Source: Neostapfia colusana
Taxonomy: Eukaryota > Streptophyta > Magnoliopsida > Poales > Poaceae
DNA: 64,000 nucleotides
Assembly (NCBI GenBank): GCA_030760725.1
Contig: JASWHV010000016.1
Coordinates: 13,321,084-13,385,083, forward strand
Direction: 5' to 3'
The notes under the pieces were generated by a model, which was not told the origin of the DNA, searched no databases, and saw only the letters and a list, made by a program, of their open reading frames with translations. This document shows positions 32,255 to 45,069 of the stretch, in pieces. The stretch's first letter is position 1, and the number at the start of each line of letters is the position of its first letter. A program made the translations under genes and the position numbers.

Positions 32255-35200
32255 ATTAAATCTCGCCCTCGAGATTCGTTAGTAGAAAATTGATAGGGGA
32301 ATTCAGCCTTAATATCCTCTTCACGCTCCCATGTGGCTTCAGCTTCAGTATGATGACTCCATTGTACCTTGCACCATCGAATCACTTTGTTTCGGGTGAC
32401 CCTTTCCTTTACGTCCAAGATTCGGACAGGGTGTTCTGCGTAGGTCAGGTCTTCTTGAAGTTTAAGTTCTCCCATTGACACTTGTTCCTCTGGTACTCTC
32501 AAGCACTTCTTGAGTTGGGATACATGAAACACGTCATGTACGTCGCAGAGGTGGTTTGGGAGCTCTAGCTGATAGGCTACTTCTCCTCGCTTGTCCAAAA
32601 TCTTAAATGGCCCAATGTAGCGAGGTGCTAGCTTGCCTTTGACGTTGAAACGTCGTTGGCCTCGGATAGGCGATACCTTAAGGTATACGAAGTCTCCTAC
32701 TTCAAAAGTCAATTTCCTTCGCCTATTGTCCGCATAGCCTTTCTGTCGTGACTGAGCAGCCTTTAAGTTTTCCCGTATCGTTTGAACTTGCCTTCCAGCC
32801 TCTTGTAGTACTTCGGGTCCAAACACCTGGTTCTCTCCAGTCTCGTTCCAGAACAGCAGCGTTCTGCACCGTCTGCCATATAAGGCTTCGAAAGGCGACA
32901 TCTTCAAGCTAGCTTGATAGCTGTTGTTATAGAAGAACTCGGCATACGGTAAACTCCTATCCCAACTACACCCACGTTTCAAGGCGCAAGCTCTCAACAT
33001 GTCCTCCAAAATTTGGTTCGTCCTTTCGGTTTGCCCATCTGTTTGTGGGTGATAGGCGGAGCTAAAATCCAGTCGTGTACCCATGGCTTTCTGCAGCTTC
33101 CTCCAGAATCTAGAGGTAAACTGAGAACCTCGATCTGAGACTATCCTCTTCGGAACTCCATGTCGGCACACGATCTGCTCCATGTACAATTCTGCCAAGT
33201 GTGTAACGTTGTAACTGGTCTTTACCGGAAGAAAATGGGCGGTTTTCGTCAACCGGTCCACAACGACCCAGATGGAGTTATACCCTGACTGAGTTCTTGG
33301 CAATCCGACAATAAAGTCCATACTGATGTCCTCCCATTTCCATTCAGGTATTTTCAAAGGTTGCAACAATCCAGCGGGTTTTTGATGTTCGGCTTTCACC
33401 CGTTGGCATGTGTCGCATAGGGCAACGTATTCGGCTATATCCCTCTTCATACCATCCCACCAATAGCAAGTTTTCAAGTCCTTGTACATTTTGGTGCTCC
33501 CTGGATGTATGAAATAGGGTGAATCATGTGCCTCCCTTAATATCATATCGCGAAGGTGTCTTAGGTTTGGCACATAAATCCTTTTTCCTAGCCAAAGCGT
33601 ACCCTTTTCATCCTCCTTGAAATCCTTCTCTATCCTTTGTCGGATTCTTTCCTTGATCTCCTTGACCCCCTCGTCCGTTGCTTGGCCCTTTCTTATTTCT
33701 TGCTCCAATGAGGAGTGGATCTTCATTATCTCCACGTTACTCAAGAATCCGAGGTGTAATCATTCGAACTCCTTTCGTAGTTCGGGTTGTAGCTCCCGAA
33801 CCGTGAGTCGGTGGCATGCTCCCTTTCTGCTCAATGCGCCAGCGACTACATTGGCCTTCCCGGGGTGGTAGTTGATTCCCACATCATAATCCTTTATAAG
33901 TTCTAACCATCGACGTTGCCTCAAATTCAAGTCCGTTTGTGTAAATATGTACTTGAGGCTTTCATGATCCATATAGATCTCACATCGATGACCAAGGATA
34001 TAATGTCTCCGAATCTTCAATGCATGCACCACTGCTGCTAACTCCAAATCATGCGTAGGATAGTTAAGCTCATGCTTCTTTAATTGTCGTGAGGCATAGG
34101 CTACCACTTGTCCTTCCTTCATGAGTACACATCCGAGCCCTTGTCTGGATGCGTCACAATATATGTCAAAGTTCTTGCTTACGTCTGGCAATACCAGAAT
34201 TGGTGCTGTGGTTAGCCTTTTCTTGAGTTCCTCAAAACTTTCTTGGCAGGATTGTGTCCATTGAAATACTTTTCCCTTCATTAGCAACTCCGTCATAGGT
34301 TTTGCTATCTTAGAGAAGTTTTTAATGAAGCGCCGATAGTATCCTGCCATCCCAAGGAAACTTCAAATATCCCTCACGCTCTTCGGTTGGTCCCACTTTA
34401 GAACATCTCTCACCTTTCCAGGATCAACCGATACCCCTTCCTTGGAGATGATGTGGCCTAGGAAAGATATTTCCTTAAGCCAAAATTGACACTTGTTGAG
34501 CTTGGCATACAACTGATGCTCACGGAACTTCTGCAAGGTCAATCTCAGATGTTCTTCATGCTCCTCCTTACTTTTTGAATACACCATAATGTTGTCGATG
34601 AAAACCACGATGAACTTGTCCAAGTACTCCATGAAAACCTTATTCTTAAGGTACATGAAGTACGCGGGTGCATTCGTCAATCCAAAAGACATAACGGTGT
34701 ATTCATATGAACCATACCGTGTCCGAAAGGCTGTCTTAGGTATATCGGAGGGCTTAATCTTCAGCTGGAAATATCCCGACCGAAGATCAATCTTGGAGAA
34801 TACTTGGGCTCCTTTCATTTGATCAAACAGGTCCTCTATACGAGGCAGAGGGTATTTATTCTTGATTGTTACCTCGTTGAGAGACCTGTAGTCCACGCAC
34901 ATTCTTTGAGTTTCGTCCTTCTTGTCCACGAAGAGTACCGGAGCTCCCCATGTGACGAGCTTGGCCGGATAAAATCCTTCTCCAACTGTTCTTGGATTTG
35001 CTTCTTGAGTTCTACTAACTGGTTGACGGGCATCCTATATGGTCTCTTAGCTATGGGTGCAGTTCCAGGTACCAAATCTATGGCAAACTCGATGTCCCGG
35101 TCAGGTGGCATACCTGGAAGTTCTTCAGGAAACACGTCCGAAAATTCCTGAACCACTGGAATGTTGTCCAATGCTGTTTTTTCAACATGGTTCAAATCCG

Positions 35201-36749
35201 CCCGTTCGGTTGCTTGCTGGGCTGACTCAAACTCGACACGGATACCGTGTTCGTTTGTCAACTGCACACTTTTCTCAGCGCATTGGATTACTCCTTTGTG
35301 CTTGCTTAACCAGTCCATTCCGAGTATGATGTCAATTCTGTGGGAGTCCAAGACAATAAGGTTGGCAAGGAAGTCTACCCCCCTTATTTTAAGGCTTACT
35401 TTAGGACATACTATATTAGTCCTCATTTCTCCTCCGGGAGAATTAACTAACATAGCACATTCGAGGTGGGATACGGGTAGATGATGTTTGGCAACATATT
35501 CGGATGATATGAAGGAATGTGATGCTCCATAATCAAATAAAATGGTTACTGGATTGGAGTTGGCAAGGAACATACCAATTGCGACGTCCTCAGCCTGTTG
35601 TGCTTCCTCAGCAGTGACATGGTTAACGTGGCCACGAGCATAGTTCTGCGGTCCATGGTTCCCTTGGTTGTCCCCTTCGTTTGGTCGCTGGTTCTGCTTG
35701 GGCACGTTACCTTGCTGTCCAGGGCCTCTCTTTGGGCACTGGTTAGCGAAGTGGCCTACTTCCCCGCATGCAAAGCATGCCCTGCTGCCTACGGCAGCAG
35801 GTACGTTGGGACAGGGGTTTTGAACAGGAGCGCCATTGTTAGGCCGGGGCGCAGGAGGCATGGGCACACGAGGTGCCGGTGCAACAAACCGTTGCTGTGG
35901 TGGCTGACCAGGGCGGTTCGTTGGAGTGGTCGATTCATACTGCGGTGCAGGGGGCATGTACCTAGGTCGTACGTTGCTCCCTTGGGGCTGGTATGGCATC
36001 TTCCTTTTGCACTCGCGCTCAATCTCTCGGATCTTGTTTTTCACCACAATAGCCTTATCAACCAGCTTTTGGAAGTTTACGTAGTCATTGTTGAGGAGCT
36101 GAACTTGGATCTCATTGTTCAACCCTCTCATGAATAGGTACTGCTTCCTCTGATCTGAGTGGACATCTTCAGGGGCATACCGGGACAGTTGTATGAACTT
36201 GTTGAGATATTCGTTCACACTTTTCTGCCCTTGGCGGAGACCTTCAAACTCCTGCCTTTTGAGCATCATTATACCAACAGGGATATAGTGGGAGCGGAAA
36301 CTTTCCTTGAACTCAGTCCAAGTGATTGACTCCGGGTTGGCATGGGCGTTGCTCAAGGCATCCCACCAGTCAGCAGCTGCTCCCATCAGTTGGTGCGACG
36401 CAAAGAGAACCTTCTCTCGGTCGTTGCACTGAACAATGGCAAGCTTCTTCTCCATGGATTTCAACGAATCATCGGCCTCCATTGGATCGCTTGCTTGAGC
36501 AAAGGTGGGTGGTCGAGTCCTCATGAACTCTCCCAACCTGTTATGAGCCGGTGGTGGTGGTGGCGGTGGTGCAGGAACGGGGTTTTGGTTGGCCCGTAAC
36601 TGACCCAAAGTTTGGATCATGGTTTGCATAAGCTGGTTTTGCATGGCCATCAACCTTTCTAGGTTGTTTTCACCAGCTCCGGGGTTAGCAGGAACTTCCT
36701 CGTGGTCATCTTCCTGGACGTTCCTTCGGCTGGCGTTTCCTCTCACCAT
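32251..36749 (-). pseudogene. CV2 gag-pol polyprotein, decayed
   Basis: The minus-strand frame from ATG 36749 has the same domain order as CV1: gag with CCHC knuckle, protease, reverse transcriptase, RNase H, integrase, chromodomain. It is broken by a 1-nt loss near 34952, TGA at 34363-34365 and TGA at 33760-33762; both stops stand where CV1 has CGG. Three catalytic motifs are changed: protease Asp-Ser-Gly to Asp-Tyr-Gly (codon 35529-35531), reverse transcriptase FIDD to FIDN (codon 34591-34593), and a late RNase H Asp to Gly (33838-33840). Integrase catalytic residues look intact. The copy is dead by several independent hits. Confidence 0.92.
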
Positions 36750-37180
36750 CTGTGAGAGAGAACGAAATAGTAATAGAAGGTTAGAAGGTTAGGTAGGTCC
36801 TTTCAACTATATGCATCAAGGTGAGTTGGACTATATATATTAGCCCTTATGAGGATGTGAGCAAGTGCCGAAAACATCTCACACCTCCTTCTTCTTATGT
36901 GTGGATATGGACAACGTTTTTGAGACGTCCCACCACTCACACTAAGCACATATTCACAAATAATCATTACAAGGGCCCACTCAACTCCTATTCAAGGTTG
37001 GTTTCCTATGTCAAGGTTGTTTCAAGTCCAATCTAAGCTATTCACCCTAGGACGCTTCCTTTGGTCCGCATGGCTTAGCTACCTATGATTTCTCTTTAGG
37101 GGTGTAACTTGCTGTTAACCCGTGATTCTAATATCAATCTAACGTTTCTATCTAGGCGTGTAACCTACTGTCAACCCGTG
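36750..37180 (-). other. CV2 5' leader (untranslated)
   Basis: This lies between the primer-binding site and gag on the reverse strand. No coding frame is seen. It matches the first 192 bases of the window, which are the CV1 leader. Confidence 0.7.
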
Positions 37181-37192
37181 GCTCTGATACCA
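37181..37192 (-). other. CV2 primer-binding site (initiator tRNA-Met)
   Basis: The reverse strand reads TGGTATCAGAGC three bases after the 5' LTR end. This complements the 3' end of plant initiator tRNA-Met, the usual primer of chromoviruses and many copia elements. Confidence 0.88.
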
Positions 37193-37195
37193 ATC

Positions 37196-40100
37196 TGTGA
37201 CGCCCTCAATTCTGTGGAAAACCACGGAACCGAGAACTAATGCATATGTGTGCCCAGGATGTTCATCACACATACACATACGTTCCACAAACTGAATTCA
37301 GATTATATATTTCCATGAATAACACAGTTTATTACAACACCTCATGAGTCTTGGACTCATGCTCACGGCGGAAGTCTTTATTTCTACGCAGCGGAGATCT
37401 TTATTTAAATGCGGAAGCAAAAACTAATGCGGAAGCAAAACTAAGCAGAAGTGGCTCCATCTCTACTCCCTCCACAGGCAAGGTTGAGAACAGATCACAC
37501 GCCATAATGCTCTACGCGGTCTTCATAGTAGCCTTCTCTTGCTGTTGATGAAGAAATAATAATGCAAGTTTGAGTACAATGATGTACTCAGCAAGTGCGG
37601 GAAAACACATGATATGCAGCTCATAAACAAGGTAGGTATAAAAAGGCTTATTTGCAGAAAAGCAGATTTATAAAACCATGATAAAACAGCAACTTAACTT
37701 TAGATGAATGCAATCCCAGCATGTATTAAATTACCAACATACCTCCATCGCTTTCCATGTTCCATCCAAACATTAACCAATCCTTTACCCATACTCACGA
37801 ATACCTCCTCGTATTTGCTACCATCTCACCTCATGAAACAACCTCGTCTCGCACCGAGACCAATCTCATATGACTCATCAGTCATACACCCATCTCACCT
37901 CCCGAACTCAACAGTCCCAAACCAAACCATAACTAATAACCATAACCAAAAACCTTCCCAATAACCATTCCAGTAACCATCCCATCTAATCATGGCAGTT
38001 TAGCCTGGTGCTCGTGACCGTAAGCTCAGCTATCATGATAGTTTTAATAACTCTGCAGAGTTTGCACCTCTTTACCCACAAGTTTGTGATTTCGTCACCC
38101 GTCGGCGACTGCAGAACCTCCATTATACCAGTACACAACCGTCGGTGTATGGTCAAGAGATCACAAAATAGCCTTTACAAAGGGGTTACTAGATGTATGG
38201 ACTCACTAAGGTTTCACCGGCAGGCTAGAATCTCCAATTCTCCCACCCACGGGCCCCCTCTTGTGCCATGCAGTTCCCAGGGCAGTCCTCACTCGACTCC
38301 CATTCCCCGCGCCTTCCACAGTCCATAACACTCTAGCAACTTACCTAATTACTCAGCTAAGCCGCACCCATACTTGGCCTTGTGGTGGCACTGTTATCCT
38401 GGCATGTGCATGCATGAACCGGTCCTTAGATCTACCGCAAGTAAAGCCACCATCTCATGCTACCTCATTCACAAACCCAAGCTTGCCTAGATCTCCCTCC
38501 GATCCATGTTCATTTAACCTCATCAGTTACTTATTATCAGTACGAGTGCAGTTAGCTCGACACATCTATCTCGCTTCCCCATCCCATGGACTCAGCGAAG
38601 CATAAAAACAAAAACCATACCCGACTCATAAACTTCCCTTGCGACAAGGGTGGTTTAACCAAAACTAGTAAACTCCTATAAAAAGGTTTCCCATCATGTT
38701 TGACTCAGCACACACACCTTTTCGCAAAACAAAATAGTTTTACCCAAAACATAGGATCAACATGGTCAAGGAGCACTTGCCTTGTTCTTGCGGTTCCGGT
38801 TGTTCTTTATTCCCAAAACCCTGTTGCTGCAGTTCGTCGTAGACAGCTTCCTGAGCTTGTCCTGCTATGTAGGATTCACGTGCATACACGATTCACAGCA
38901 ATCAATATCATGCACAAACCCTAAACTAGATGCGATGATGCACATGCATGCTATCCTATGATTAATTTCATTAGATTGATCTGTACGTGTTCTTGCATGG
39001 CTTGCATGGGCAGAGGTGTTCGGATCAAAGGTGGACGTGGCGATGATCTTGTCTTTAGATCAAACTGATCATCGAGTGATCTGCCCACGAAAAGGCTTCT
39101 GTTCGAAAGGAATTGAAGAACAGATGCAAAGAGATGAACACAATGATATCGTAAGGTGGTATTGAAGTCCTACCTCACGCTCTTCTTGTCTTCGGGGTCC
39201 TCCTCAGACCGCTTGGTTCTCCTCCGATGATCTCCCTTGTTGCGCTTCGGCGATGTTTTGCTCGGCGAGTTAGGGCTAGGGCTCTAAGTCGTCGGCTCAG
39301 GATTTGAAAGAGAAGTTTGTGGTTTCGGCCAGGGGTTTTGGGTTCTATTTATAATCGGGAAGAGAAGAGTCCTAATCTGATTGTATCCAGAATAAGAGTC
39401 TTATTCAGATCTTTGTTGGATCCTAACGTCTTATCTTTGGTAACATCGTGGAATTTAGATCGGTTTCTGTTGCGTACCGGTATCTTTACGCGTAAAAACC
39501 GCTCCAGAACTCGCTACTTCTGTGATGATGAGCTCCGGAAGCTCCACGTGTCCTTCGGGGCCTGGTATCTCCTCGTCCGCAGAGACGAGCTCCGGTTGTG
39601 CCGCGTGTCAGTCGATCAAGACCCCACCCCTTCTTCGGAGGTGAGCTCCGTGCGCGCCACGTGTGGTTGCCGGTCTTTCCGCCTTTCCTTCCCTCAGGGA
39701 CATGCCCCGAGGTCGACACGTGTCCAGCAGCGACGGACCTCCGGAGATAAGCTCCGGTGGCGACACGTGTTCAATAGATCCGGACTTCTCGGGGATGGGT
39801 TCCGAGATCAACACGTATCCCGTGCGACTGGTCCCCTGACTTCCGCGAGGACTAGCTCCGAAGGTGACATGTGTCCCATGAAAAATGCCTTTGCTTCTTC
39901 CGCAGAGGCTAGCTCTATGGGCAATACGTGTCCCACAGGGTCGGACCTCTTTCCAATCGCGGAGATGACCCCCGAGCCTGCCACGTAGCCAGTTTAGAGG
40001 CGGACCTCTCCCAATTTCTCGGGGATGAGTTCCGAACACGCCACGTGGTCTGCTGGCCGTGGAAATTGCCTTCGGTGCTCTCGGAGAGCTTTGTTGGCCA

Positions 40101-40197
40101 TCCTTTTGATACTTGTCTCTGTTCCTTCTTTTCTTAAAATGTTTTTCTTCTTCATAAAAAATGAACATATGCTGACACCAGAGATGAGGGTGTCACA
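37196..40197 (-). repeat. CV2 5' LTR (3,002 bp)
   Basis: On the reverse strand it runs from TGTGACACCC (40197) to GGCGTCACA (37196). TATA box at 39346-39353; G-box array at about 39540-40045. In one 125-base block compared by eye (38000 region against 30040 region) I counted four mismatches with the 3' LTR, so the two LTRs have diverged modestly since insertion. Confidence 0.93.
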
Positions 40198-40202
40198 ACA
40201 AG
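40198..40202. other. CV2 right target-site duplication (ACAAG)
   Basis: Partner of 9502-9506. The Tat B LTR continues directly after it. Confidence 0.9.
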
Positions 40203-40405
40203 CAATACAGCAAGCTCCTCAGCTCGCCGTGGACGTAGGGTTTTACGCTCCGGCGGCCTGAACCACGTAAAACTCACCGTGTCAAGCTTCTCCTTAACTC
40301 GTCCATACGCTTAACCTCCCCGCAAGTGACTAGCCCCTCCGAAAAAGAACCTTCGCGGGCTGCCCAGTGCAGGTCCGGGGGAAGTATCGACCACACACTT
40401 CGACA
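40203..40405 (+). repeat. Tat B 3' LTR, second part
   Basis: It continues the LTR broken at 9506 (caatacagcaagctcctc...) and ends CACACTTCGACA. Directly to the right, reverse-strand pol of Tat element C begins in mid-gene (ggtaaggtcgtcagg), so B is inserted in C. B's right target-site duplication would be ggtaa at 40406-40410. Confidence 0.88.
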
Positions 40406-43400
40406 GGTAAGGTCGTCAGGAGTCGCTTCAACTCCTGAAAAGCCTCTTCTGCTTCGTCAGTCCAGGCAAATGGACCGGATTTGCGCAGGAGCTTAAAGAA
40501 GGGAAGTGCCCGCTCTGCTAGCCTCGGTATAAACCGACTCAACGCGGCTAGTCATCCCGTGAGTTTCTGGACATCTTTGATGCGGGCAGGAGTCCACATC
40601 ACGTCGATGGCCTTGATCTTCTCTGGGTTGGCCTCAATCCCCCGGTGCGAGACCAGGAATCCTAAGAGCTTCCCAGAGGATACACCGAACACACATTTGT
40701 CGGGGTTCAGCTTGGTGCGCGTACAGCGCAATTTGTCAAAAACTAAGGCTAGGTTATCTAACAAAGATAAACCCTGCCTGACCTTGACAACGATGTCATC
40801 GACGTACACCTCAACTAAGTCTCTTATTAACTCTCCAAAGGTTTTGTGCATTGCACGCACAAAGGTGGGGAGAGCATTCTTTAGGCCGTAAGGCATAGAG
40901 ACATAACAATAGAGGCCATCTACTGTGATGAAGGAGGTGTGCTCTTCATCTTTTCTAGACATGGGGATCTGATGGAAACCCGAGTAGGCGTCTAGGAAGC
41001 ACAGCATATCGGAGCCTGATGTTGAGTCTACTATTTGATCTATTCTAGGTAGAGGGAATGGATCTTTGGGACATGCCTTATTGAGACTGGTATAGTCGAT
41101 GCACATCCGGAGCTTCCCGCCGGCCTTCGGGACAACGACGGGGTTCGCCAACCAAAGGGGGTGGTGGACTTCCCGTATGAAGCCAGCGTCCAGCAACTTC
41201 TTGATTTCTTCGCGAATGAAGTTTTGCCGCTCGATGGACTGCTTGCGGGGCTTCTGCTGAACTGGACGGGCGTCGGGGAAGACCTTTAAGTGGTGCTCGA
41301 TCACCTCCCTAGGGATCCCCGGCATCTGTGACTGCTGCCATGCAAACACGTCAACGTTGTACCGGTTCCTATTTGCTATCCAGGCCCCGGCTACCCGGGT
41401 GGTCTGGGTGGCTTCGGCTCCGACTTGGACGACCTTTAAGGGGACGTCGTCCTCGTCGAGGGGTTGCACCCGAGGTGCGGTGGCGGAGGCACGGTGGCGT
41501 GCACTCGGGTGGAGCTGGTCTGGTTCTGCACTGCCAGGGGCTGGTGCTCCAGCTGTTGCAAGCGCTTGGAGTTTTTCCAAGGCCGACACTGCAGCAGTGC
41601 GGTCTCCACGAATCCTGAGGACGCCTGTTGGTGTAGGCATCTTCAGGACGAGGTAGCCGTAGTGGGCTACTGCCATGAATCGGTACAGGGCTGGCCTGCC
41701 AATTATGGCGTAGAAGGGGAGGTCGATCTCCGCTACGTCGAACAGAATGTATTCTGTCCGATAGCTGTCCGGGGTTCCGAAGGTCACTGGGAGGCTGATG
41801 TTGCCATAGGGAACGACCTGTCCCGGCCCTACCCCTGAGAACGGGCTCGACGGGGTGAGCTTGGCCATCGGGATCTGCAGCTTCTGGAAAGCTGCACGGC
41901 TGATGAGGTTCAGCCAAGCTCCACCATCTACCAAAACGTGGTACATCCTCATGTTGGCGATGGTGGGTGCTACCAAGAGCGGTAGTTGGCCGGCCCCAAC
42001 CATGTTCCTGGGGCAGTCGGTGGCGTCAAAGCTGATGGGGGTTCCCATCCACTTGAGGTGCGGTGCGGCACTTGGGAGTGGAGCCACCGATGCTACCGCT
42101 CGGTGCAGAGTCTTAACTGCGCTTCGGGACGAGGGGTCGGCGGACCCGCTGTATATGACGTAGAGCTTCTTTCGACGCTCATCATCGCTGGAGCTGGAGT
42201 CCTCATGGTTGCGCACCGCCTTCACGGTGCGCTGAGGCTCCTGGAACTCCACTTGGTGGTCCACGCTGTCTGGGACGTCGAACTTCTGCCTGCCCTCCCT
42301 CTGGCGGAAGGGTGGAGCATCAGTCCGCTGCTGCTTCCCTTTGCGGAAGCGCTCCGCGAGCTTCCGGATCTCCCGGCACTCGGCAGTAGTATGGCGACAG
42401 CTGCCGTGCACGGGGCATAGCTTGTCTTGGTCACCTTTTGGGGCTGGTGACTGCCGCTGCCTCTTGTCGGGGCACGGCCCCCGAGCTCCACTGGGTGCCT
42501 CTGCTGCTGCGACGGGGGCTGCAGTCGGCGATTCCATCTTGCCTCTGCCTCGGTTCTTGGCCTTCTTGCTGCCTCCATAGGAAGCAGCACCAGACCCGGG
42601 CTGTCCTCCTGACTCGGAGGTCGGCAGTGAGTGCCAGCTCCACCCTTCGGCTGCTCTGGCGCACTTGTCTGCCAGGCTGAAGAGCTCGGAGACATCGCGG
42701 ACCTCTCTGGTTGCGAGCTTCTCGAGCATCTTCTTATCCCGGACGCCTTGCCGGAACGCCACCACCACAGAAGCGTTTTGGATGTGTGGGATGGTGTTCC
42801 GCACCTGGGAGAACCGCTGGATGAAGGAGCACTGCGACTCTCCAGGTTGTTGCTGGATGGCGTGGAGGTCGAGCTCCGTGCCAGGCCGGGTGTAGGAACT
42901 GCCGAAGTTGGCGATGAACTGCCGGCAGAGCTCTCCCCAGGAAGGTATGGAGCCCTGGGGCAGGTTCATGAGCCAAGACCGGGCTGGGCCGGTCAAGGCG
43001 ATGGGGAAGTAGTTGGCCATGACGGCCTCATCCCCTCCTGCGGCAAGTACGGCGGTGGAGTAGATCTGGAGAAACTCCGCCGGGTTGACGCTGCCGTCGT
43101 ACTTCTCGGGCAGGTGCGGCCGAAACTTGAGTGGCCACCTCGCGAAGCGAAGGTGGGGCGCCAGGGCCGCACACCTTGCCCCTGTTGCTGCAGGCGTTGG
43201 TGCCGTGAACGCTTGGTTCGCCGCTAGCACAGCGTACCCCGGTATGGGCAAGGCTGCGCCATAGACCGGTGACGCCGTTTGCAGGGCATATGGCTGTGGC
43301 ATATGCTGCACGGCGTACGCCTGGGGCAGAGATCACGTGGCGAAGGTCTGCGCCTCAGGCTGGGTCGAGGCTGACGTCATGCTGTCGCCAGCCTCTTGGT

Positions 43401-43898
43401 TGCGACGCCTTTCTCGATGTCGCTCGAGGTACACCCGGGCATCCTGGCCCAAGTGGCACCATTCCAGCTCTGTCCCCAGGTCCGTCGACTGGAGCATGGT
43501 GGAGCTGGAATCCTCCGTCTGTCCGTCAACCGTTGGCGTGCGCGTCAGCGACACAGCCGGTTGGCCGGAGCATCGTCCCCGCCGAAGTCGAGGGTTTGCG
43601 GCGGCGACGACGAGGCGGTCTACCTCACGAATCCACTGCTGGGTCGCTGCTTGAGGCGTGTCGCCAGCAGGCGGATTGTGCAGTAGCGCTCTTGCTGCAG
43701 CTAGCACGCCCCCGTGGGGAACGCCCAGCGCCGCAGAAGATCTTACGCTAGCTGGTGCCTGTATGCCGGAGTCGGCTGTTGGCTTCCAGCTTGCGCCGAC
43801 ACACTCCGTCCAGAGTTTGTTGACACGTACTCCCCGCTAGTCACGGTCCGTCGTGAACGCTGGGGAGGAGAGCTTGCTGCTGACGGAAGCTTGGTCAT
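40406..43898 (-). pseudogene. Tat element C gag-protease-pol, truncated by B
   Basis: The minus-strand frame starts at ATG 43898 (MTKLPS) and covers gag, the CHHC knuckle, protease and reverse transcriptase (YVDD) up to the insertion of B in the RNase H region. Lesions are a 1-nt loss near 43770, TGA at 43333-43335 (CGA in unit 1) and TGA at 40552-40554. Unlike the other copies it has no in-frame stop between protease and pol: one G is lost near 41385 and 20 nt are lost near 41366, together 21 nt, so an open frame of 919 codons runs from gag into reverse transcriptase. The part of pol downstream of 40406 is expected left of the window. Confidence 0.88.
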
Positions 43899-43934
43899 CT
43901 TCGTCGGCAGAAGCTCGTCGCGCAAGGGAAAAGC

Positions 43935-43954
43935 CCCCTACCTGGCGCGCCAAA
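43935..43954 (-). other. Tat element C primer-binding region
   Basis: The reverse strand reads tttggcgcgccaggtagggg directly after the 5' LTR end. It matches the unit 1 motif at 11191-11210 with one change. Confidence 0.6.
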
Positions 43955-45069
43955 TGTCGAAGTGTGTGGTCGACACTTACCCCGGATCTGCACTGGGCAG
44001 CCCGCGGAGGTTCTTTTTCGGAGGGGCTAGTCACTTGCAGAGAGCTTGAGCGTAGGGACGAGTTTGGGAGGATCTTGACACGGTTAGTTTTACGTGGTTC
44101 GGGCCGCCGGAGCGTAAAACCCTACGTCCACGGCGAGCTGAGGTGCTCGCTGTATTGCTTGTTGCTCAGAACCGGAGTCCTGAGCTTGAGGGTGAGTTAC
44201 ACCTAGGGTATGAGTTGCTGGAGAGCGAACCCAGGGTGCAAATGGCTAGAGTGCGAACCCTTGCTAACGTCGCCTACCCGAGCCTTTTATAGTCCATGGC
44301 TTGTGTGGCTTACAAGGGGGGGCCCGGGACCCGATAGGTGGTTCCGGGGAGATTGCCTGCCGACTATCGTATCCGCAGTTATGTCGGTAGTTGTCTCTGG
44401 CAAAGGCTTCTGCGTCTTCGTCTTGCCGCCCTGCCCATGCCGCATGCTAGTCATAGTGGTTGATGACGGCGGAGGCGGCAGGGGATGTCTTGTCGCTATG
44501 TTTATTCGCTGGCAGGTTCTGACACCGCGCGCCAGTCTGTGATGCGACTGGGCGCAACGGCACCTGACAGAGGCGTGCTCCGCGTCTCCGCGTCTTGGGA
44601 AGGTGCCGGCCTTGAATACCTTGTACGGGCAAGGTATGGGGCGTCTTTACGCCCGCTGCCTACCGCTCGGGGGCAGGCAGCGCTCTTCTGCTGGACACAT
44701 GGCGGGCCCGGAGCCCTCCTCAGAGGAGAGGGAGGTCCGGCCCCGCACGACACGTGGAGCCCTCGGACCTCTCCCCACGGAGGGGGAGCTCCAGCTTCTG
44801 TCGGCCACGTGGCGGGCCCGGAGCTCCCCTCTGAGGAGACGGAGGTCCGGCCCCGCTGGATACGTGGAGCCTTCGGACCTCTCCCCGGCAGAGGGGGGAG
44901 GTCCGGCTTATGCAGGCCACGTGGCGAGCCCGGAGCTCTCCTCTGAGGAGAGGGGGGGTCCGGCCCCGCTGGACGCGTGGCGCCTTCGGAGCTCTCCCTG
45001 CGGAGAAGGGCGAGATCCTTAGGCATTTTCCCCTGTGCGTGGGGGTACCCCATATCGTGGGTACCGACA
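43955..45069 (-). repeat. Tat element C 5' LTR (1,115 bp)
   Basis: On the plus strand it runs from TGTCGAAGTG to GGTACCGACA, with the TATA box at 44284-44291 (reverse). To the right, Tat D gag begins in mid-gene at 45070 (gcagcagaagggcgg), so C is inserted in D's gag; the target-site duplication would be gcagc at 45070-45074. Confidence 0.9.

Noticed and set aside
37181..37200. tRNA gene fragment (gctctgatacca).
   Set aside because: It is only the primer-binding site complement next to an LTR; no cloverleaf is present. The same holds at 60292-60309.
40203..45069. Tat element C bounded by LTRs at 40203-40405 and 43955-45069.
   Set aside because: The left LTR is in the wrong orientation and abuts pol in mid-gene; it belongs to element B inserted into C.
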